From assembly GCA_013812385.1 (NCBI GenBank), contig JACCTM010000503.1, positions 1-5,202 on the forward strand: a stretch of DNA of 5,202 bases, given 5' to 3'. Made by a program: the position numbers and the translations under genes. Below, piece by piece: positions 1-5,202 of the stretch. The stretch is from Geodermatophilaceae bacterium. Its GTDB lineage: Bacteria > Actinomycetota > Actinomycetes > Mycobacteriales > Geodermatophilaceae. The notes below the pieces were generated by a model, which was given only the letters and a program-made list of their open reading frames with translations, was not told where the DNA came from and made no database searches. Every line of letters starts with the position of its first letter. Position 1 is the stretch's first letter.

Positions 1-473
1 GTGGTCGGGTCGAAGACCGCGCAGTGCCCGATCATCAGGGTTTCCGCCGCAGCGGCCATGCCCGGGTGCAGGTCGGCGGGGAGGTCGGTCACCGAGCGGA
101 TCACCACCCGGGCCTGGGCCAGACTTACCTCGCCAGCAAATAGTGCCAGCCCAGTCTCCTGGAAACCCGCTCGCAGGGCCGCCGCGGTGCGGACCAGCAT
201 CGCGGCCTCGGCTGGGTCGAGCTGGTGGGCTCCGTGTAGCCAGGCTCGGGTCGAGGTGGAGCCACGCGTTCGGGCCAGAGCGCGGGCGTCGACCTCACCG
301 ACCGCGGCCAGCAGCACCGCGTCGGCCTGCGCCCGCACCCGCAGGACGGCCTGCACCCGCTCCATGATCTCGGTGTCGGATTGCGCCCATAACCGGTCAT
401 CGCAGGCCTCGGTCAGAACCGTGCCGGCCCGGTCCAGGACCGAGGTCCCCGACGATGCCAGCAACGAACTCAT
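1..473 (-). CDS. DUF222 domain protein (13E12 repeat / HNH endonuclease-type family), N-terminal part, truncated by the window edge
   Basis: Reading the minus strand from the ATG at 473-471 gives 157 residues with no stop before base 1, so the C-terminus lies outside the window. The protein begins MSSLLASSGTSVLDRAG and is almost entirely alpha-helical and alanine-rich. Residues around 70-90 read RGSTSTRAWLHGAHQLDPAE and are followed by an alternating helical segment (AAMLVRTAAALRAGF) and a GEVSLAQARVV stretch. This order is the hallmark of DUF222, the N-terminal domain of 13E12-family proteins, most of which end in an HNH nuclease motif. That nuclease part would lie past the left edge and is not seen, so nuclease activity is inferred from the family only. 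The start is supported by an AGGG on the minus strand (bases 484-481) seven bases before the ATG, and by an in-frame TAG just upstream. The gene is divergent from the plus-strand block. The cellular role of the family is poorly defined; copies are often numerous and variable in actinobacterial genomes. Confidence 0.85.
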   Translation of the reverse strand, partial: MSSLLASSGTSVLDRAGTVLTEACDDRLWAQSDTEIMERVQAVLRVRAQADAVLLAAVGEVDARALARTRGSTSTRAWLHGAHQLDPAEAAMLVRTAAALRAGFQETGLALFAGEVSLAQARVVIRSVTDLPADLHPGMAAAAETLMIGHCAVFDPT

Positions 474-505
474 ACCCAAACCCTAGAGACCGGGTCTGAC
501 ATTCT

Positions 506-555
506 TGGCCTCTGAAAACCACTGCGGCAGAAAGGTTTTCGAGAATCTTTGGCCA
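506..555. repeat. Interrupted inverted repeat upstream of the DUF222 gene
   Basis: The core arms GAAAACC (514-520) and GGTTTTC (534-540) are perfect complements separated by 13 bases. Pairing continues outward: TCT (511-513) with AGA (542-544) across a one-base bulge, and TGGCC (506-510) with GGCCA (551-555) across a six-base bulge. It lies 33-82 bases upstream of the minus-strand DUF222 start and could be an operator or the stem of a 5' leader. No U-tract follows on either strand, so an intrinsic terminator is unlikely. Function is inference. Confidence 0.45.
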
Positions 556-773
556 CTTTGGCAACACCGGTCCCACTCGAAAGCCGCGTGGCATCGAAGA
601 GGTCGCCACGACCCTGATGGCGGCGGGCCGACCGGCACAACACGAGGCTGGGCGCGCCAGACCCGGATACGCCAGCCAAGTGAAGGCCAGACGCGCCGTA
701 CCTCGCAACGGCGCCGAATCAACTCGACCGCAACCGCTGGCCGACAACGCAACTGGCTCGATATCGGGCTATG

Positions 774-865
774 TCGTTGCTGCTTGTTTCGATGCAACCG
801 CGGCCGACGACGTGACCCGAGCGACCCTGAGGCCAGTCGTTGTTGCGTCTTTCGTTGCGAGCCGC
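774..865. repeat. Diverged direct repeat, two copies of about 28 bp
   Basis: Copy A (774-801, begins TCGTTGCTGCTTGTTTCG) and copy B (837-865, begins TCGTTGTTGCGTCTTTCG) align with about 23 of 28 identical positions and one single-base indel, and both end in CCGC. The copies start 63 bases apart, with unrelated sequence between them. They may be paired binding sites or the trace of a small duplication. No matching third copy was seen in the window. Confidence 0.45.
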
Positions 866-874
866 ATCGCACTG

Positions 875-904
875 GCCAACTCAGCCGTCGACACCGGCGT
901 TGGC
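875..904 (+). promoter_or_regulatory. Hairpin just upstream of the TPR coding region
   Basis: GCCAAC (875-880) pairs with GTTGGC (899-904), and inside it GCCG (884-887) pairs with CGGC (895-898). This leaves a three-base bulge on the 5' side and a seven-base loop. A second GTTGGC follows directly at 905-910, giving an alternative partner for the 5' arm. The structure ends just before the first likely codons of the TPR gene, so it could affect translation there. A regulatory role is inference. Confidence 0.3.
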
Positions 905-912
905 GTTGGCAG

Positions 913-1524
913 CTGACGACCTCATTCGCGAGGCTGGACCTGCCTGCGACCTACGATGCCGCAGTGGCTGCACACACCGGTTTCGAGGATCTGCGCTTGG
1001 ACACCGACCCGGTCACGCTTCGCGAGATCGTCGCCGACCCGACGCCGCTGCGGGAGATTCTCGTCGCCGTACAAGAGGCTCTGGGCGAAAGCGCCGATGA
1101 AGACCGGGCCGAACGAAGTCGCTTGTACGGCCAGCGGTGCGTCCTGCTTCGACTGCTCGGCGATCTCGACGGCGCTCTCACGGCGGCCAGGCTGAGCCTG
1201 CGTTACTCCGGCGACGACCCTTCGCTGGTCACCATCGCCGGCATCCGGCTCGCAAATGTGCACCAATGGCGAGCCGAGTACGGCGTTGCCGACGGGATCT
1301 ACGCCCAGGCCCTGGAAGGTGCGCCGGACGGGTACCGCTCCTTCGCCTGCCTGCACGCGGGCAAGAGCCGCTACGAACAAGGCGATGCCGACGCAGCGAT
1401 CCGACACTTCGAGAACGCCGTACGACTGCGATCGTCGGGCCCAGCGGACCTCCTGGCCGCAGCCGAACAAGCACTCGAAGCCGCTCACCGACTAAAGAGT
1501 GACACGGACCTGTCAGAGTTGTAG
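913..1524 (+). CDS. Small TPR-repeat protein, start uncertain
   Basis: A soluble protein of about 203 residues with no signal peptide or membrane segment. A conserved-looking N-terminal part (LDLPATYDAAVAAH, then LRLDTDPVTLREIVADP) precedes three tetratricopeptide-like helix pairs at roughly residues 66-100, 101-135 and 139-173. The last is the clearest, with AGKSRYEQGDADAAIRHFENA, where the Gly, Tyr, Ala and Phe positions match the TPR pattern. TPRs usually mediate protein-protein contacts; no catalytic motif is visible and the partner is unknown. The start is a problem. The frame is open much further upstream but looks non-coding there. Coding character seems to begin near the CTG at 913, while the nearest conventional start is GTG 964 (186 aa), which would remove the LDLPATYDAA segment. 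Neither has a clear ribosome-binding site. The gene ends at TAG 1522-1524, 37 bases before the MerR gene on the same strand, so co-transcription is likely. Confidence 0.7.
   Translation: MTTSFARLDLPATYDAAVAAHTGFEDLRLDTDPVTLREIVADPTPLREILVAVQEALGESADEDRAERSRLYGQRCVLLRLLGDLDGALTAARLSLRYSGDDPSLVTIAGIRLANVHQWRAEYGVADGIYAQALEGAPDGYRSFACLHAGKSRYEQGDADAAIRHFENAVRLRSSGPADLLAAAEQALEAAHRLKSDTDLSEL
1500..1515. promoter_or_regulatory. Palindromic candidate operator ahead of the MerR gene
   Basis: TGACA (1500-1504) and TGTCA (1511-1515) form a perfect 5-6-5 palindrome. It overlaps the last codons of the TPR gene and ends 46 bases before the MerR start. MerR-family regulators bind dyads lying inside promoters with a long spacer, so a self-regulatory site is expected near here. 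However, no good -35/-10 pair frames this dyad: TTGTAG at 1519-1524 and TGTAAG at 1546-1551 are weak and 21 bases apart. It could be chance or a partial site. Confidence 0.25.
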
Positions 1525-1561
1525 CGGCAAACCCTGCCACGATGCTGTAAGGTCATCGGGG

Positions 1562-1987
1562 ATGGATTCAGCAACGGTGCACACGGCCGCCCAGACCACC
1601 GGTTGGTCGGTGCGCATGCTGCACTACCTCGATGCGGCCGGACTGGTCAGCCCGCCGCGAAGTGCCGGTGGCTACCGGCTCTACGGCGAGCGCGAGATCA
1701 CGCACCTGCGTGAGCTGCGTCAGCTACTCGCCGACCACGACCTTCGACCGGCCGATCTGCAGGTCGCCCTGCGGCTGCGCAGTGAGCCAGCACTTCGACA
1801 TGCAGTCGATGGATGGCTCGATGCGGCAGCTGACCCATCCGCGACCGTCGGAGCCCCACGCGCACATGAAAATAACCATGAGGAAGGCGCGGCCGGCCGG
1901 CCGGCCGTACCCGACCCCGCCACCTCCTGGCTGCGCTTCGAGCAGGACAAGCATTCCCGAGCACTTCTGAGCCACAACACCCCATAG
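1562..1987 (+). CDS. MerR-family transcriptional regulator
   Basis: This 141-residue protein has an N-terminal winged helix-turn-helix of the MerR type. The HTH spans about residues 5-25 (TAAQTTGWSVRMLHYLDAAG), and the signature continues as GLVSPPRSAGGYRLYGE, where the Arg, Gly-Tyr-Arg and Tyr positions are typical of the wing. Residues 44-75 form the expected second helical pair leading to the dimer helix. The C-terminal part is short, holds a low-complexity Ala/Pro linker (about 96-122) and ends with WLRFEQDKHSRALLSH. There is no cysteine in the whole protein, so a classical Cys-based metal or thiol sensor is unlikely. The ATG at 1562 is chosen because the HTH begins directly after it; AAGG at 1549-1552 is a modest ribosome-binding site. 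The stop codon overlaps the ahcY ribosome-binding site, which suggests translational coupling and a role in controlling ahcY and the genes after it. The ligand is unknown; a methyl-cycle metabolite is a reasonable guess only. Confidence 0.88.
   Translation: MDSATVHTAAQTTGWSVRMLHYLDAAGLVSPPRSAGGYRLYGEREITHLRELRQLLADHDLRPADLQVALRLRSEPALRHAVDGWLDAAADPSATVGAPRAHENNHEEGAAGRPAVPDPATSWLRFEQDKHSRALLSHNTP
1891..1906. repeat. Four tandem GGCC units inside the MerR linker
   Basis: The 16 bases are four perfect copies of GGCC and so are also a full palindrome. They encode part of the Ala-Gly-Arg-Pro linker of the MerR protein. An unusually AT-rich stretch (ATGAAAATAACCATG, 1866-1880) lies just before. 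Such a short tandem tract is prone to slippage, and loss or gain of one unit would shift the reading frame of the C-terminal segment. Confidence 0.55.
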
Positions 1988-1990
1988 GAG
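1986..1990 (+). promoter_or_regulatory. Ribosome-binding site of ahcY
   Basis: AGGAG lies five bases before the ATG at 1996 and shares its first two bases with the TAG stop of the MerR gene (1985-1987). It is the strongest Shine-Dalgarno sequence in the window. It fixes the ahcY start and implies that ribosomes finishing the MerR gene can re-initiate on ahcY. Confidence 0.85.
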
Positions 1991-1995
1991 AACGC

Positions 1996-3474
<1,479 letters not shown>

Positions 3475-3499
3475 GCGACGCGGACATCCCTAGCGGCAC

Positions 3500-3521
3500 A
3501 ACGGCTGAAGAGCCGGCCGTT
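3500..3521 (+). promoter_or_regulatory. Hairpin between ahcY and the second hydrolase gene
   Basis: AACGGCTG (3500-3507) pairs with CGGCCGTT (3514-3521), eight pairs including one T-G wobble, with a six-base loop and TTTCC around the 3' end. A competing stem, CGGCT (3502-3506) with AGCCG (3511-3515) around a GAAG loop, uses the same bases, so the two folds exclude each other. The U-tract is too short for a strong intrinsic terminator. It could attenuate or stabilise the ahcY transcript, or may be only coding sequence if the downstream gene starts earlier than 3537. Confidence 0.35.
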
Positions 3522-3536
3522 TCCGCAACCGGGCGG

Positions 3537-4811
3537 GTGGAGGCAATCGATCGGATCGCCTCCGCCCGCCGGGACATGCCTCTGGTCGCCGGCATACCGA
3601 CTCGCCACCCCGCTCCTGGCCCGCTGTCCGGCCGGCTGATCGCTGCCTGCGTGCATCTGACTCCGGAGACCGTCGTTCTCGTCGAGGCACTGCGCGGCCT
3701 CGGCGCGCGCCTGCGACTCTGCGCCGCCAACCCACTGTCCACTCAGGATGGTGTCGCCGCCCACCTAAGCCGAATGCCGGGTGTCGAGGTCGTCCTGGGA
3801 ACCTCGGATTGGGATGGCTACCGCTGGGCCGTCGACGAGGTCGCCGCGCAGGGTGCCGATCTGGTCATCGACGACGGTGCCGACCTCATCTTGGCTGTCG
3901 AGGCCGCCCCAGGTGGTGAGAAGCGCCGATTGTTGGGAGCCTGCGAGAACACCTCCACCGGAGCGCTCAGACTGCAGACCGCCCAGGCGGCCGGTGGTCT
4001 CACGGTCCCGGTCTTCGCGATCACGTTAAGCGCTGCCAAACGTCTGTACGACGACCTGCACGGAACGGGTCAGTCCGTCCTGGACGCGCTGCTGCGGACG
4101 ACGAACCTCTTGCTGGCCGGCCGAGTGGCGGTCGTGGCCGGATACGGCACCTGCGGTCGTGGGATCGCCAACCGGCTCCGGGCCCTGGGGGCGCGGGTCG
4201 TGGTGACCGAGATCTCCCCGCAGGCCGCGCTCGACGCCAGTCTGGACGGACTCGCCGTAGCGCCGATGGTCGAGGCGATCCGAGACGCTGATCTGGTGGT
4301 GACCGCCACCGGCAGTCGCGACGTGGTGACCGAGGAGCACGTGACCCAGGCCAAGGACGGCGTGATCCTGGCCAACGCCGGACATTTCGACGTCGAGATC
4401 GACGCCGAGTGGCTGCGCAAGTCCGGGCCGAGCAGTCCCATACGTTCCGGGCTGGAGTCCTACTCGCTGCCCAGTGGGCAGAACGTGTTGCTGGTCGCCG
4501 ACGGCCGGGTCGTGAATCTCGCTGCAGCCGAGGGGCACCCTCCGGCAGTCATGGACGTCACCTTTGCCACCATTGCCCTTTGTCTCCTCGAACTCGGCGC
4601 TGCCCACACGGCGACGGGGGAACCCTCTGGGGCACAGCGTTATCCACCCGGGGTGCACAGCGTCCCCGAGCACATCGATACGACCGTTGCCCGCCTTGCG
4701 CTGGGACAGGCCGGAGTCCGCCTGGACACTCCGACCACCGCTCAGCAGGAGTACTTGCGGACGTGGGGCGGCCCGGTGCGTGCCGCGTCGGGCTCCGATC
4801 GCGCAGAATAG
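3537..4811 (+). CDS. Diverged second S-adenosylhomocysteine hydrolase-like protein, archaeal/Thermotoga-like subfamily
   Basis: This 424-residue protein has the full SAH-hydrolase fold but is not a copy of the adjacent ahcY. It lacks the extra 40-residue segment and the C-terminal KSDHYRY tail. Its central part (GTGQSVLDALLRTTNLLLAG, then GYGTCGRG at 202-209, NAGHFDVEID at 280-289) follows the archaeal/Thermotoga pattern. Kept by alignment: His40, Thr42 and Glu44 in VHLTPET, Asp112-Asp113, Lys168, Asp172, Glu225 of the NAD site, His283 and His334. Changed: EETTTG is ENTSTG (137-142), so the catalytic-site Glu is Asn138; the usual Asn-Asp before the Lys is Thr163-Leu164; the Asn after the catalytic Asp is Asp173. 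NAD binding looks intact. It may act on another thio-nucleoside (as the archaeal S-inosylhomocysteine hydrolases do), have weak activity, or regulate AhcY by mixed assembly. The GTG 3537 start lacks a good ribosome-binding site, and the frame is open upstream to a CTG overlapping the ahcY stop; either could be right. mtrA follows 5 bases downstream. Confidence 0.88.
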   Translation: MEAIDRIASARRDMPLVAGIPTRHPAPGPLSGRLIAACVHLTPETVVLVEALRGLGARLRLCAANPLSTQDGVAAHLSRMPGVEVVLGTSDWDGYRWAVDEVAAQGADLVIDDGADLILAVEAAPGGEKRRLLGACENTSTGALRLQTAQAAGGLTVPVFAITLSAAKRLYDDLHGTGQSVLDALLRTTNLLLAGRVAVVAGYGTCGRGIANRLRALGARVVVTEISPQAALDASLDGLAVAPMVEAIRDADLVVTATGSRDVVTEEHVTQAKDGVILANAGHFDVEIDAEWLRKSGPSSPIRSGLESYSLPSGQNVLLVADGRVVNLAAAEGHPPAVMDVTFATIALCLLELGAAHTATGEPSGAQRYPPGVHSVPEHIDTTVARLALGQAGVRLDTPTTAQQEYLRTWGGPVRAASGSDRAE

Positions 4812-4816
4812 GCGAC

Positions 4817-5202
4817 ATGGCTGGTCCACGCTCCAGGGTCCTCGTCGTCGACGACGACCCCTCCCTGGCTGAGATGCTGGGAATCGTCTTGCGTGCCGAG
4901 GGTCTCGAACCTGCCTTCGTGGCCGATGGTGGACGGGCGGTCTCGGCCTTTCGCGAGGTCCGGCCCGACCTCGTCCTCCTGGACCTCATGCTGCCCGGGG
5001 CAGACGGAATGCAGATCTGTCGCGAGATCCGCCAGGAGTCCCTGGTGCCGATCATCATGCTGACGGCCAAGGCCGACACCGTCGATGTGGTCAGAGGATT
5101 GGAAGCCGGCGCCGACGACTACGTCGTGAAGCCGTTCAAGCCGATCGAACTCGTCGCGCGGATCAGGGCGCAGATGCGCCGTACCGACACCGACCATCCG
5201 GA
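4817..5202 (+). CDS. mtrA: Response regulator MtrA (OmpR/PhoB family), N-terminal receiver domain, truncated by the window edge
   Basis: The 128 residues before the right edge are a complete receiver domain. Acidic residues Asp12-Asp14 (VLVVDDDPSLAEML), phosphoacceptor Asp56 in DLVLLDLMLPG, Thr83 in PIIMLTAK and Lys105 in DDYVVKPFKP are all in place. The phrases LVVDDDxSLAEML, RPDLVLLDLMLPG, MLTAKxDTVDVV and KPFKPxELVAR match MtrA of mycobacteria closely, with the same Asp56 numbering. MtrA is a cytoplasmic DNA-binding regulator phosphorylated by the kinase MtrB and, from studies of actinobacteria, involved in cell-wall turnover, division and replication genes. The winged-helix effector domain and mtrB would lie beyond the window. 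The ATG at 4817 is 5 bases after the stop of the hydrolase-like gene, with only a weak AGG before it, so translational coupling is likely. In Mycobacterium tuberculosis the order is sahH-tmk-mtrA-mtrB-lpqB; here the second hydrolase holds the tmk position. OmpR-type regulators other than MtrA are possible but less likely given sequence and context. Confidence 0.93.
   Translation, partial: MAGPRSRVLVVDDDPSLAEMLGIVLRAEGLEPAFVADGGRAVSAFREVRPDLVLLDLMLPGADGMQICREIRQESLVPIIMLTAKADTVDVVRGLEAGADDYVVKPFKPIELVARIRAQMRRTDTDHP

Larger units (their letters stand above)
474..912. other. Intergenic region between divergent genes, no convincing coding sequence
   Basis: About 440 bases lie between the DUF222 start and the TPR coding region. 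Several frames are open here, but their translations are rich in Arg, Cys, Trp and His, show no domain pattern and lack the strong third-position GC bias of the real genes, so I read them as chance. I see no tRNA, rRNA or known riboswitch. The region does contain an inverted repeat at 506-555, a diverged direct repeat at 774-801 and 837-865, and a hairpin at 875-904, each listed separately. It must hold the promoter of the DUF222 gene and probably that of the plus-strand block, but no -35/-10 pair was clear enough to call. Confidence 0.6.

Noticed and set aside
1..486. Plus-strand open frame at the left edge
   Set aside because: The minus strand encodes a clear DUF222 protein here; the plus frame is its low-complexity antisense shadow.
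505..912. Upstream extension of the TPR reading frame to TTG 505
   Set aside because: The translation is rich in Arg, Trp, His and Cys, unlike the rest of the protein, so only the part from about 913 looks coding.
617..916. Plus-strand open frame of 99 codons in the intergenic region
   Set aside because: Third-position GC is only moderate, there is no ribosome-binding site or domain pattern, and it ends within the likely start of the TPR gene.
1525..1995. SAH riboswitch upstream of ahcY
   Set aside because: The sequence directly upstream of ahcY is MerR coding sequence, and the conserved SAH-riboswitch core was not recognised there or before the MerR gene.
4640..4648. DnaA-box-like TTATCCACC inside the second hydrolase gene
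   Set aside because: It is a single imperfect site within coding sequence with no cluster, so chance is the simpler explanation despite MtrA's known links to replication.

Overview
The window is high-GC DNA with strong third-position GC bias, and its gene content points to an actinobacterium (class Actinomycetia). The main evidence is a canonical S-adenosylhomocysteine hydrolase of the mycobacterial type (about 492 aa with the extra catalytic-domain segment), lying close upstream of a response regulator that reads as MtrA. It also has a DUF222/HNH-type (13E12 family) protein, a family expanded in actinobacteria. The order or genus cannot be fixed from this sequence.

Layout. Bases 1-473 hold the 5' part of a minus-strand DUF222 (13E12/HNH-type) gene that runs off the left edge. 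Bases 474-912 look non-coding and carry an inverted repeat next to the DUF222 start, a diverged direct repeat of about 28 bp, and a hairpin in front of the next gene. From about 913 to the right edge five genes lie head to tail on the plus strand: a small TPR protein (start uncertain), a MerR-family regulator (1562-1987), canonical ahcY (1996-3474), a second, strongly diverged SAH-hydrolase-like protein (about 3537-4811), and the 5' part of mtrA (from 4817). The gaps are 37, 8, 62 and 5 bp, so the block can be read as one transcription unit, although internal promoters cannot be excluded.

How the genes may work together. AhcY removes S-adenosylhomocysteine, the product inhibitor of methyltransferases, and so drives the activated-methyl cycle. 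The MerR protein is joined to ahcY by an 8-bp gap, with the ahcY ribosome-binding site overlapping the MerR stop codon, so it is a good candidate regulator of the block. The second hydrolase resembles the archaeal/Thermotoga-type SAH hydrolases (no extra segment, no C-terminal HYRY tail, GYGxCGRG cofactor loop). It has changed several otherwise conserved substrate-site residues while keeping the NAD-binding residues and the main acid/base residues. It sits where mycobacteria have tmk, between the SAH hydrolase gene and mtrA. This diverged hydrolase, next to a canonical ahcY and a MerR regulator, is the most interesting part of the window.
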